DNA of 64,000 nt from Isochrysis galbana (Eukaryota > Haptophyta > Isochrysidales > Isochrysidaceae), in contig CM030932.1 in the NCBI GenBank assembly GCA_018136815.1, positions 6,936,230 through 7,000,229 on the forward strand, read 5' to 3'. The stretch's first letter is position 1. The number at the start of each line of letters is the position of its first letter. A program made the translations under genes and the position numbers. This document shows positions 31,687-42,059 of the stretch, piece by piece. The notes under the pieces were generated by a model. The model was given only the letters and a program-made list of their open reading frames with translations, did not search any database and was not told the origin of the DNA.

Positions 31687-32607
31687 TCACGTTGACATGC
31701 TGACGATCGGTGCCGACTCAATTCCCGCCATTTGACCGGGCAAGGGGGCATCATCAAATGTCACGTCAACTATCTCCACTTCATGAGCATTCTGTCGGGC
31801 GACATGAAGAGCCTCAGGCATTCTACCGAAGTAGTGCCGTATCCGTTCTGGTGTCACTGGGCGGCTGCGCATAGCTGCGCGCGCAATGGCGGTCTGGCAC
31901 GGAACGCGCACATAGATCGCTTTCACGAACATCCCGGCGTCTCGTGCCGCCCGCATCCGTCGCGCACGACGTTCGAGGTTTGTCCCAGTGCCGTCGAGCA
32001 CCAAGCGCAAAACGCTCTTGTCGTGCAAAGCAGTCATGAACCGAGCCTCAACTCGAGCATCCGCCCAGCTGTATGCGTTCAGGCTGTGGTCAAGGTACAG
32101 ACGATCTGGATCATTCTCGTCCCATTCAGGGTGCTGAGCTATTTCAGCATCGAGATCGAGCACTTCCGTTGTCTTGAGCTGGCTTGCACGAGACTGATAG
32201 CGTGCCTTAATGACTCGAGATTTGCCTGAACCGGGTAGCCCAATCATGAAGACGGCGACGCGCGGGTATACGACCTCACCCCGTGCGACTGCTCGGTGGA
32301 GCAAGATGTAGGCTAGTCGCTTCAGAGGGCCCAGTGCTCCTACGAGGGGAGGTGGCTCTGGTGCCCTGCAAACACCGAACGATGGCAGCTGCCCTGATCG
32401 AACTGCCTGCAGGGTGGTATTGAGAGTATTCTGCTGACGGAAGGAAGCGGGGATGGGCAGATGCAGTGGCTTGCCCCTTGTGGAGCGCAGCTGGACGGCT
32501 ACAGCAAGGAGGAGGAGCTTCCTCATCATGGAGAGCTCTCGTGCCAGCCGCCAACTGAGCGGTCGCGCTCTGAGGGGCCAAGCGCTGGCCGTGGCGCCCG
32601 TCAACAC
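31687..32607 (-). CDS. P-loop kinase of AAA_33/zeta-like fold with N-terminal leader
   Basis: This encodes 306 residues. The Walker A motif GLPGSGKS lies at about 123-130, followed by DLDAEIAQHPEWD and, about 80 residues on, the Walker-B-like strand LRLVLDGTGTN and a basic lid region (RRARRMRAAR). This is the layout of polynucleotide-kinase-like and zeta-type P-loop kinases that phosphorylate small molecules; the substrate is not predictable. The first 30 residues hold a hydrophobic leader if translation starts at Met27/28 (MMRKLLLLAVAV), suggesting entry to the secretory or plastid route (inference). It is a single exon. Confidence 0.75.
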   Translation of the reverse strand: MLTGATASAWPLRARPLSWRLARELSMMRKLLLLAVAVQLRSTRGKPLHLPIPASFRQQNTLNTTLQAVRSGQLPSFGVCRAPEPPPLVGALGPLKRLAYILLHRAVARGEVVYPRVAVFMIGLPGSGKSRVIKARYQSRASQLKTTEVLDLDAEIAQHPEWDENDPDRLYLDHSLNAYSWADARVEARFMTALHDKSVLRLVLDGTGTNLERRARRMRAARDAGMFVKAIYVRVPCQTAIARAAMRSRPVTPERIRHYFGRMPEALHVARQNAHEVEIVDVTFDDAPLPGQMAGIESAPIVSMST

Positions 32608-33639
32608 CGCCCCGCCTGTGTGCGCGGTGAGGGACGAGAGGAAGAAAGAAGGAGAGGTAGAGAAGGGAAAGGGCGAGGGAAGAGGGAGGAGGAAAGGGAG
32701 GTGTGGGAAAGGAGCGGGAGGGGGAGGGGCAGGGGACAGGTCAGGCAGGAGGGGTGATTGTGTGAGAGGAGGAGGCCGATATCTCAGGTTTTGAGAAAAT
32801 ATGTGTCTTCTCTCCTCTCTTCGCTCCTTCTCTCCCCGTCTTCTTCGCTCCCTCTTTCTTCCCCTTCTCGCGGCTAGCTCATCTTCTCTCTGCTTCTTTC
32901 TGGTCTCTCTATTGATATGTGTGTCCTGTCACTGTAGGGTACTCTAGGAGTACTTGTTTCTCGTCGAGTCTCGTAGAGTACAGGGTAAAGTACATTAGTC
33001 TTCTTCGGTAGTATTAGCGAATCCTTCCGATACCCAGGGGCACAAGGGGGCGAGTACTCGTACAGAGCTCTTCTCCTCTCGCGCTCTATCTCCTCTCTCC
33101 CTCTCACTTCGGTCGCGCGATCTCCTCCCTCTCTTTTCTCTCCTTGCGACTTTTCTTTCTAAATGGAACGAATGGCGAGAGGCGTGTGGGAGAGAGGAGA
33201 AAAAGAGAGAGGCGAACGAGCAGAGAGACGGAGAGGGTTGGGAGGAGAGGGAGAGGCGGGGGGGAGAGAGAGAGAGGGCCGGGAGTGGGGGAAAGGTGAG
33301 AGGGTTGGAGCGAGGGAGAGAAAGGATGGATGAGGGAAAACGACAAGAGTAGAGCTCTGTCCAAGTGGCCCTGGAGGGAGGGGGGAGAGAAGACGAGGAG
33401 AGGGAGAGGGGCGGGCCGAGGTCGAGCTTTGGGAATCGCGGACGGCATCCTCCTCCAGCGCTCAAGCCGTCGAGCGCCACGCGGTCGCGCGATTGCGCGG
33501 TGAAGAGGAATGGCCTCAAGCTTGGAGGGGCGGCGCGCGCGGCTGTCGAGCACCGTCAGCCACCATCTTCATTCACGCGAGTCGGACACAGCGGGACCTA
33601 GGCCAGCCGTAGCGTCCAAGCAGTCAACGCAGTATCACA
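32608..33639. other. Upstream region of the P-loop kinase; purine and pyrimidine tracts
   Basis: A GA-rich tract (32630-32760), a CT-rich tract (32800-32910), then a block with GGTACTCTAGGAGTAC and CGTAGAGTAC (32938-32982), and a long GA-rich tract (33170-33420). Open frames over these tracts are compositional. No gene is recognised. Confidence 0.55.
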
Positions 33640-33770
33640 CAACTAAGTTTATACTTAGCTCACCCATGGGCATGCCATGGGGGGGGCACAAGCCCCCTCC
33701 CCTCTCCACTCCTCCCATGCTGTGGGGGAGGAACCACCCACCCCCCTGCCATGCCTTATGACATGCCAAG
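33640..33770 (+). mobile_element. GC-rich retroposon, 5' end only
   Basis: It begins AACTAAGTTTATACTTAGCT and continues CACCCATGG, GGGGGGCACAAGCCCCC, CTCCACTCCT and GTGGGGGAGGAACCACCC before losing similarity near 33770. Confidence 0.75.
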
Positions 33771-33884
33771 GTAGGGACGGGTACAAGTTTCGCGCTCGAC
33801 TCCCCCAAATTTTGTGCTTGATTTTGTGACTTCCCCCCCAATTTTTGCGCTAGATTTTCTTTAAACTACAAACTAAATCATGTA

Positions 33885-34842
33885 AAACATCTGAAGATTC
33901 GGACTACTCACGCTAGCTATACGGGTCCACGTACTCACGGTACTCACTCACGACATCGCCTATACCTATACCCCAGTTTACTCACTCCCTTACACCACCC
34001 CCTTACCCCCTTCATTCCTTTGTCTTTGGTATCGGGGGGGGGGGGGGGGGCGTGCACTACAACAGGCCAACTGCAGGGGGTGGGCTGGGGCAGACCTGCT
34101 GCCTGCTGGTGTGGTGTTCCTGTGGCAAAACAAACATAAACGCCTCTTGCGTTTGACACTTCGTGCCCCTGGGAGGTCTCGGCCCCCTCTTCTCGCGTCC
34201 TTTTCAAGTATCGCCGCGCTTTCGCGGCATTCGTATGTCGCGCGGGGTGTCGGCCTGTAAACATACCGTAAACAGGCGTGAGTATTACCTTTTTTGTGTC
34301 AGATTGTGTCGTATTTTTGTCGTGCTTTTTTCGTCGTTCTCTTCGTTCTCCTACGGGCGTGCGATGCCTGCGCGCCCCATGGCCCCCCTCTGAGGGGCCC
34401 CTCGGGTCCCCCCAGAGGGCCAATTGGGCCAGCTCAGGGGGCAGTGGAGGCTGGGGCTGGGCCCCTCGCCTCTCCTGCCTCTCCCTCGCTGGCCTCGCTG
34501 GCCCTGGGTGCCTTCCTGTCGGCTCAGGTGGTCGGTTGCTCAGTGGTGGAGAGGGGGGTCAGTACGAGCGAGGGCCAGTGCAGGCGAGTGCGTGCGGCGC
34601 GCGGCACGCGGCGGGTCGGGGGGAGTCAGTACGAGAGCAGGCCCAAGCGGGCCTGGGAGTGCGGCTCGCGACCCGCGCCCGCTGGGGGTCTGGCTAGTTG
34701 TGTTGATTGCCTTGCTCATGCTAGAAGTCCGAGCATGGGGTTGACTGACAGGCCCCCCGGAGGGGAATTGGTGCCTAGAGGGGGGACTTGGGGGGACTTC
34801 AGGCGCCCCCCCGTGCTAAACTAAGTAAAAACTTAGTTGAAA
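33885..34842 (-). mobile_element. GC-rich retroposon, near full length, minus strand
   Basis: Read on the minus strand it begins at 34842 with CAACTAAGTTTTTACTTAG, carries GCACGGGGGGGCGCC, the GGGCGCGGGTCGCGAGCC region and a GTAGTGCACG box with a G run, and ends near 33885 with CTTCAGATGTTTTAC. The 5' hairpin is intact. No clear target duplication was found. Confidence 0.7.
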
Positions 34843-34886
34843 TTTCCTCAACCGTGAGATCGTCATTTTTCAGCCCAAAAGAAACT

Positions 34887-34901
34887 GTTTGACCGCCCTA
34901 G
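34887..34901. repeat. GTTTGACCGCCCTA motif
   Basis: One of eight occurrences of GTTTGACCGCCC in the window, preceded here by AGAAACT. It lies about 45 bp from the 5' end of the minus-strand retroposon. Confidence 0.7.
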
Positions 34902-34977
34902 CCTTGATCATAGCGACCATCGACGAGACGGTAGGAATTTGTTGAGTGTTGATGGTTGCGGCTGCTTGCCATAAATT

Positions 34978-37900
34978 TCAGCCGAATGTGCCCATTGAGC
35001 TTCCATCATCAGAGGTTGATAATGAATCGAACTTCCGGATTAAGCCCGCGTTGTTTCGAAAGAAGTCAGATCCCGTTCCGGCGTTGAAGTCGTAACTGAG
35101 AAAAGCGTCAACAAGGGCGTCGCGCGCAGCAAGACGCTCATGCTCGGCAAGAGCGTCCTCCTTACTACGATGTATGGGGTATATGGGTTCCCCGCAATCG
35201 CGCCGTTCTGAAATGTAAAGCGCGCGATCAATCACTTCCTTTGGCACATCTGCCGCGGCGGCACAGTGGTAACCGTACGAGTCCTCCGACCGACCGCGCT
35301 CAGCGGCATAGAGGAACACCACTTGATCGAGCAAATCATCCCGACAACGTTTCGGCTCTAGTATGACCTTCATCGTCCACAAGGCAAGATGAGGATGCTG
35401 GACGAGCTCAGGCAATTCGAGCAACTCGGTAAAGTGAGTGCACGCCAGCATGTGCGGGCACGAGCTACCCCGATCAAGGAAGTGCTGAAGGCAGGCATAT
35501 AAGTACGATATTCCGTCCTGGACGTTTGTGCCCTTTCCGAACTCATCCACTAGACAAAGCGAACGGCTCGTGGAGTGGCGCATCATGACTGCCATTTGTG
35601 TGAGGTCGACCATGAATGCGGATGCATTGGCGACGGCCGACTCGTGCGAAATCATCCGCGTGTAGATGGCATCTGTCAGCCCAATGGTAGCTCTTCTTGC
35701 AGGCACGAAGGAACCCACGTGCGCGAGGAAAACAATTAAGCCAACCATGCGCAAGTAACACGTTTTGCCGCTTGCATTTGGGCCCGTGAGCAATATCATC
35801 CGACTCGGGGAGTTGGGCGTGGTGTTGAGCTGGCTTGAGTTCGGCACAAGCTGAGGAGAATTGTGTAGCAGAGGATGCCATCCATCTTCAATGTCGAGTA
35901 CGTTGTTGTCAGATAGCGAGGGGCGCGTCAAATTCAGCTCTAAAGCCACCATCGCGAGGGAGAGTAGGCAATCTAACTCTGCAAGAACAATTTGGGCATC
36001 AAGCATGGCAGGGAATGAAGCAAGGACCTGCAACTCAAGATGGCGAATGAGTTGAGACTCGAGATCTCGTGCACATGAAAGCATATCCCCGAAGGTTTCA
36101 TCCAACTTAAGGCACGATTGGGTCTTGAAAAAGCCGTCGCCATCCTCATGGAACTGCAAAACAAGTCCTGCTTCGGCGAACTGCTCAACAACCGAATCAG
36201 CATTCTCCTGCAGCACGCGCGGCATCGGCATCTTCAGCATGAATCCCAGCTGCGTGATGAAAACAATATACAGCTGCTCGTCATCGTTGTGGTGGAGCAG
36301 GGCGGAGGACCTCCGTAAGCGTGCCAGTTCAGCTCGTGCTGTCGACGTCAGAATGTGTGGCAGTTTAGCGCATGATTGTCGGAGCTCATCGAGTTGATCG
36401 TGCACCCCGTCATGAACGCAGATATGCTTGGTGAGGCGCGCCTCGCGTTTTGCCGATGATTCAAAGTCGATGATGCCGGCAATCATATTGGCCAATTCAG
36501 CCAACTCATCTTTTGCTACCTGGAGGGCACGGTGCATTGTGGGCGGCATCGCCGGCTACACGCTGGTGCGGCTACGGGCAAGCAGTTGGGTGTTAGACAT
36601 AGGCACGCATGCGCAGGTGCGTCGAGGGATCGCATGTTCTCCGGGCTCTCGAGCACCTCTTCCAGTCGAGCTGTAATTGGGACGTCCTCAAGCCTGAAAT
36701 CTAACGTCGAGAGTATGTCTCGCATGCGTATGGTGCACGAAGCCAATGAGAGCGCATTCTTGAAGTCGGAGAGTAGCATGCCGCCTCTGTCAAAGCTTGC
36801 ACGGAGATGTCGCACGTCTTTTGCCTTGGCGATGATCGCGGTCAACTGAGGAAGAGACTCTTGATGCGATAAAAAGAGGCTTATTGCATTGTGGCGCTCT
36901 GTGATCACGCGCATGTCCACCGATGGCCTCGCAAACCACGAGCGCAGCAGCGCCTCTCCCGGAGGTGAGCGGGTCTTGTTGAATACGGACCACAACGAGA
37001 AGGAATCTCGGGAGCGTCCCCAGCCAGACGGATGGCCCCGCTTGTCCGGGAAAATGTTGAGTGATAGCAGGCCCTCGGGCAAAATGCGCATGGTGTGCTT
37101 CACCTCGTGGGGCAAGATGTTGGTAATGCTCAAGCGACCTGTGCTCTCAATCTTGTGCAAGTGAGCTAGGAGGCCTCCTATTGCTTGCCTTGCTTGCTCT
37201 TGATCTCGCGGGAGAAAGTGATCGAGATGAATGAGCGCTTCCCGATCGGTCATCTCGCGGGTGCTGTTATTGAAGAGGTGTGTGAGCAAGAGAAGGCGCT
37301 TCGTCGCTGACTCGCAGGTGAAGTCGCGAGATTTGCCCAGTTGAACAAAGAACTGACCTGGCATGCCGTCCTCGTCGTCATCCCGATCCCCATCGACCTG
37401 ACCACGTGGCGAATGCGCGTCCGTCTCGAGAGGCGCCTCGAGTTGCGTGAGGAATATCGTGTCCGACTTGGCTGGCGCCACAATGACTTCTGGATTTAGC
37501 TCGAACTTCAGGGAGCGCATCATCATCAGCTCAGGGCCAGAGTCAACGACTTGGCAATAGTAGAGTGTCGCCTGGTCGAGGAAAGCTGCGCCCAGTGTCT
37601 GCGTCTGAAGAGGGGAACAGCGCTGTTACGTTCATCTGTGCTTGTCGGTAGAGTGAGCGCGCGGCAGGCGTCCCAAAGAGAGCTACTCACGGCAGTGTGC
37701 AACACGGGCAGCTTAGCGCCACCTGCATTCTGTACACGACAGAGAGGATCTGCACACGGCGGGGCGCGGTCGGATCCACAGGTGCCTCACTGTCGAGATG
37801 CGTCGACTGCACCGTATCGCGTTCCACGCCGCTCCTCGAGCTGCCCCGCTCGGGCTGCCGTTCCCCCGATGCCGCCGCCTCGCCCTCGCGCATCGCTCGC

Positions 37901-38007
37901 TCTTTCCCGCCCAATCCTTCTCGGGCGGACGGATGGGCAGCGCCTACGAGTAAGTGGGAGTCAGAGGAAGCAGCGCACCAGGGAAGTGGCCGCAAGGCGT
38001 CTTTCAA
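34978..38007 (-). CDS. MSH5: MutS homologue MSH5, meiotic recombination
   Basis: Three exons are inferred: 38007-37723, 37604-36657, 36519-34978; both introns are GT-AG and phase 0, giving 924 residues. Exon 2 starts with the MSH5 opening TQTLGAAFLDQATLYY and contains LLSLNIFPDKRGHPSG and the lever region (ALLRSWFARP). Exon 3 carries the ATPase: Walker A TGPNASGKT (about 656-664), VGSFVPA, Walker B LVDEFGKG (about 734-741), and ACTHFTEL. There is no mismatch-binding N-terminal domain, as expected for MSH5, which with MSH4 forms a clamp that stabilises Holliday-junction intermediates in meiosis (known). The first about 60 residues are poorly conserved, and Met at 37893 is an alternative start. 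Presence implies a sexual cycle. Confidence 0.92.
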
Positions 38008-38037
38008 CAGAATTTTTGTTGATACTCACGTAGAGTG

Positions 38038-38050
38038 TAGAGTACTCTAG
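38038..38050. promoter_or_regulatory. TAGAGTACTCTAG upstream of MSH5
   Basis: A near-palindrome 31-43 bp upstream of the proposed MSH5 start. It shares its core with 4855-4868. A regulatory role is inferred only from recurrence. Confidence 0.35.
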
Positions 38051-38423
38051 AATAGTTCGGAAATTGTCCTTAGAATTTGGACGAGTTGCATGGGCTAATG
38101 CTACCCCTCGTTGCCAAAATTCTGACATTGGTAAAGTCTGGCGTTCCGCTCTCTTCCCCGCCCCTCCGGGACTCTCAGCCCCCCTCCCCCTGGCGAGGGG
38201 GAGATCGCCCTCCCGTCCCCTCAGCTCCGCTTCATCTTGACACGTTGTGCAAACCCCGCGATATTGGATAAATCGTGCTGTTTAAGTGAATGCCGCGAGC
38301 TTGTCGCCCGAACGCGATTCCAGCGGAGAGCCCTCGTGTATACTGTATTGATATTGAGTTGTATCGTATATATATTGAAAAGACAAAGGGCAGAGTTTCC
38401 CGCCTTTATTTATCCGTCAAGAC

Positions 38424-39142
38424 ATGTCGGAAGCTCCGCCCTTGGAGGCAGCTCAAGAGGCGACCACACCCGACCACACAGCCACAGACACGTACGCACC
38501 ACCAAGCAAGAAGGAGCAAGCATCGCGGGAGGCCGCCATATCCGTGCTCACGGGACGATTCTGCTCGGTAAGGCAGGCCCTGCAGCAGTCAACGCTCTCC
38601 GAGGCGAGCGAGTACTGCACGTACAAAATTTTGAAAGAGCTGAAGGCCGACCCCGCTGCGCGCGCACTCATCGATATGGACAAGCGTGAGAAGCAGCAGC
38701 AGGCCGCCGCAGCCGTCGCAGCGTCGCTCACGGCCGCTCTGATCGAAAACGAGGAGGCAGTGACCTACGAATCGCTGCAAGAAGCGTGGAAGTCAATTAT
38801 TGAAGCAAGCAGTGCTGGAAGCATGCCGTCAAGTGCCGCGTGCGACGCCCTTCGCGCGCAGCTCAACAGGCATGCGATTCCCGACAAGGAGCGCCGCGCG
38901 ATGGCCTTCACATTCCAGCTTCGTGCGTGGCAAGGGTGCGTGGAGCGGGCAAAGGGCCAGAAGCGCGTACGTGGAATGGATGAGATCTTGGAGTCGGCGA
39001 AGCGCATCTGCGGCGAGAAGCTCACATTCTCGCGCAACTCAATCAAAGCGGCGCTGAAGAACAAGCGCGACGTGCCTGCAACGATGGGGCGGCCGGTCAG
39101 CTACCCGCCAGACCTCGAGGAGGAGGTGATGCAGCTCAGCAG
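38424..39142 (+). pseudogene. Transposase-like N-terminal region, cut by LTR B
   Basis: The frame codes about 240 residues before it runs into the LTR at 39143; it then continues artificially to 39329. It has a Lys/Glu-rich helical N-terminal half and near the cut the string GRPVSYPPDLEEEV, which resembles the linker after the CENP-B/pogo-type helix-turn-helix of DDE transposases (GRPxxLxxExExEL). No DDE catalytic core is recognisable after the LTR (40883-41266). It is therefore probably an inactive remnant or a DNA-binding-only derivative. Confidence 0.5.
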
Positions 39143-40877
39143 TGTCGGAGCGAAGCTCGTTTCCTCATTGGAAACGAGCCGCGGAGGCGCACCGGCGGCT
39201 AGCGCGGCGCACGGTCCATCCGGGGAGCCCGGAACGGGCTCATCGGAAGAACGGGGAGGGCAAATGACGGGCATGAGAGATGGACGGGAGAGTGGCACGG
39301 AACGCGAACCGGAGGGTCGGAGGATGTAAGAAAGGGCGCGGCGAGCAGTTACCGCTTACTTGGGACTCGTAGGGACTCGTAGACTCGAAAGGACGACTCG
39401 GAAGACTCGGGGCTTGGGGGTACTCAGGGGCTGCAGGTCACCAATAGGCGATACAATGGCTCAAAAACCACACAAATCAACACTCTGCACTCAAACATTC
39501 ACGGTGACAGGCCGGAAACATACGTTAAACGAACCCCCTCTGGTGAGCAGATTCAGGAGTGCCCACCAGAAAAAGAAGAGAGAGAGAGAGAGAGCGAGGG
39601 AACGAGGGCTCGGGGGGTCAAAACACAATTCGGACTCCGTTTTGGACTACAGAGTAAAATCCAGTGCCCTCGCGAGTCCTGCCTCGAGTCTCGCGAGGCA
39701 GCGCCGAAGGACGCTGAAGGAAGCGCTGCGGGACAGCGCTGAAGGACGCAGAAGGACACTGAAGGACGCTGCAAGACGCGCTGCGGGACATCGCTGACGG
39801 ACAGGGGGGGGGCGCTGAGAGACACTGGGAGACGCTGAGGGACGCTGGGGAACGCTGAGGGACGCGCTGGGGGACTTTCGCGCGGGGGGTTGAGGGAAGA
39901 GAAGACGGCGCCTCAACGCGCGGACGCGGAAGAGAGCCGCCGTCTCGGCGCGCGGAGGGGGGGGAAGCGGCGGAGGAGGGGAAGGAAATCTGCGGAGGGG
40001 GGGGGAAGGGCCGCCGTCTCGGCGCGCGGAGGGGGGAAGGGCCGCCGTCTCGGCGCGCGGAGGGGGGGGGACCGCGCGGAGGGGGGGGAAGGGAACGGCG
40101 GAGGGGGGGGAACAGCGGAGGGGAAGGGGAGGAGCGGAGGGGGGGGGAGGGGAGGAGCGGAGGGGGGGAGAAGGGGGGGAGCGGAAGGGGGGGGGGGAGA
40201 AACTGCCGAGGGGGGTGAGATCGCAACACTGACCCAATCATCCCTCACATTCAGGTATTTTTCCCGGCCTGGCCCGGGAAAATCAGGGAGTGGAGAGAGG
40301 GGAGGGAGGAGAGTTGCGGAAGGGGGGGGGAACCGCGGAGGGGGGAATCACAATACTGACCCAATCCTCCCTCACATTCACGTATTTTTCCCGGCCTGGC
40401 CCGAGAAAATCAGGGAATGGAGAGAGGGGAAGGAGGACTGCAGAGGGGGGGTGAAAACACAGTACTGACCCAACTTTCCCTCACATTCAGGTGTCTTTCC
40501 CGGCTTGCCCCGGGAAACGCATGGAATAGAGAAGGGAAACGCAGAGAATGGAGAGAGGGGGGGAGGGGAACTGCAGAGGGGGGATGGAACTGCAGAAGGG
40601 GGAGGGAACTGCAGAAGGGGAGGGAACTGCAGAAGGGGGGGGGCCAGTTCTGTTACCTGCATCTCTTACCTTAAACGCGTGGACAATTACCGTAACGGTA
40701 AAAATAAAACTCAAATCTTCGAATTTCGAGACGAAAATCGGCGAACCAGGACTGGAGCCCACGGAGAATCCGAATCGGCACGCCTTGCGTGACCACGACG
40801 AACATAGAAGACGATATATAACGAAGAAGGAGCGCGCTCATGCCGAAATATTCACGCCGAGAGGCCTGAATACAACA
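39143..40877 (+). mobile_element. Solo LTR copy B, 1735 bp, 5-bp duplication
   Basis: It starts TGTCGGAG and ends ATACAACA, the TG...CA ends of an LTR, flanked by AGCAG at 39138-39142 and 40878-40882. It holds a GA tract, AGGACGCTGA repeats, many CGGAGGGGGG units, a tandem repeat (40241-40560) and near its end a TATATAAC string (40814). No coding frame for gag or pol is present, so it is a solo LTR left by recombination. Confidence 0.9.
40241..40560 (+). repeat. Tandem repeat inside LTR B, about 109-127 bp, three units
   Basis: TCCCTCACATTCA(G/C)GT starts near 40241, 40368 and 40477, each followed by TTTCCCGGCCTGGCCCGGGAAA or a variant (a short palindrome) and a GAGAGAGGGG stretch. LTR C has two such units. 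Confidence 0.85.
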
Positions 40878-41291
40878 AGCAGAGGCATGGTGGGCGGTGG
40901 GCGAGGGCGTCGAGAGCTGCTCACCGGCCACGGCAGTGGTCCGGCAGTGGTCCAAGATAATGTGCCACCATGGCCTCGCGACTCCCTCTCCCTCCCGGTC
41001 CACCAGAGCCCCTACTCCTCTCGCCTCGCGCTATTGCTATTGTCAGACTTTTGTACAGCCGTTTTGGGCCCACTCGACCCGCTGCGACGGTCGTGTGAGA
41101 ACGACGCGTGCGCGACGGAGCAGCGCTGGCAGGGCAGTGTGCCTGCGGTTCTGTCTCACCTGTGGGAGCCCTGTGGCAGCCCGCATAGTGGCTAGGCCAG
41201 ATGTGTCGGACCAGCCCGATGAAAGCGGGAGTCCTGCCGGCACTTGCCAAAAATAGAACGTCAAACTTTTGGCAACGAGGGGTAGGGCACT

Positions 41292-42046
41292 CAACTAAGT
41301 TTATACTTAGTTCGCCCATGGGGGGGCACGAGCCCCCCCCTCTCTCCACTCCTCCCCTGCCATGGGGGAGGAATCACCCACTCTCCTGGCATGCCTGATG
41401 GCTTGCCAGGAGGCCACTGCCATGCTGACCCACTCTCTCCCTGACAGGCTCGCCTGATTCGCGCGTCCTGGCCCCTCGTGGCTAGCCCATCGCTCCAACC
41501 CCCCCTCCCCCCCTGTTCGACAGGCAGACAGGTGCAGAGTGGGGGCCCCTGAGGCCCAGGAGCGCCAGCGAGGGAGAGGCAGGGGAGACCAGGGCCAGCC
41601 CCAGCCTCCTCTGCCCCCTGAGCTGGCCTCCAGGAGCCTCCAGGGGTCTCCAGAGGCAGCTGCAGGCCTGTCGCAGGCGCGCCATCGCGCGTGCCTGCAG
41701 GAGAAGGGAGAGAGAGCGTGGAGAAGGGGGTGGGCGGAGCGAGGGCTCCGCTCACCGGAAAATATGTAAGTCCCGCACCTGTTTACAGGAGAAGTCGGGA
41801 CTGAGGACGCCGCCAGCCCGGTAGGCATAGGAGGAAGGAGAGAACGGATCACCGGGGGGGGGCGCGGGCCACCGACCATATCTAAGCCCTTTTCCCCTAT
41901 CCCCCTAGTAGTGCACGGGGGGAGTCGCCTGATGGCGGGGGGGAAAGGGCCGGGAGAGAGGGGGTGTAGAAAGGTTTGCTGCGCGAGTAGAAAGTAGAGG
42001 GTCCACGGCCGCGTGTGCGGTGAGACTATTAAGAAGTTAAAAAAAG
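41292..42046 (+). mobile_element. Full-length GC-rich retroposon, 13-bp target duplication
   Basis: The best reference copy of the family: 755 bp from CAACTAAGTTTATACTTAG to a tail of TATTAAGAAGTT plus seven A and a G. Direct repeats GGGGTAGGGCACT flank it at 41279-41291 and 42047-42059. The left repeat overlaps the right end of the pogo-like transposon, so the retroposon inserted at that transposon's edge. It has no convincing protein frame and is therefore non-autonomous. Confidence 0.9.
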
Positions 42047-42059
42047 GGGGTAGGGCACT

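Larger units (their letters stand above)
38102..41284 (+). mobile_element. Tc1/mariner/pogo-like DNA transposon, interrupted
   Basis: Inverted terminal repeats CCCCTCGTTGCCAAAA lie at 38104-38119 and, inverted, at 41267-41282, each flanked by TA (38102-38103 and 41283-41284). TA duplication is the mark of the Tc1/mariner/pogo superfamily (known). Inside lies a frame with a DNA-binding-type protein (38424-39142), which is cut by solo LTR copy B. Without the LTR and its duplication the element is about 1.44 kb, short for an autonomous pogo element, so it is probably deleted internally. Confidence 0.7.

Noticed and set aside
40241-40560. CRISPR-like array
   Set aside because: The units are long, diverged tandem repeats inside an LTR in a eukaryotic context; there are no regular spacers.
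17846-40877. LTR copies A and B as the two ends of one 23-kb element
   Set aside because: The stretch between them contains several unrelated host genes on both strands, copy A is truncated, and copy B has its own complete target duplication.
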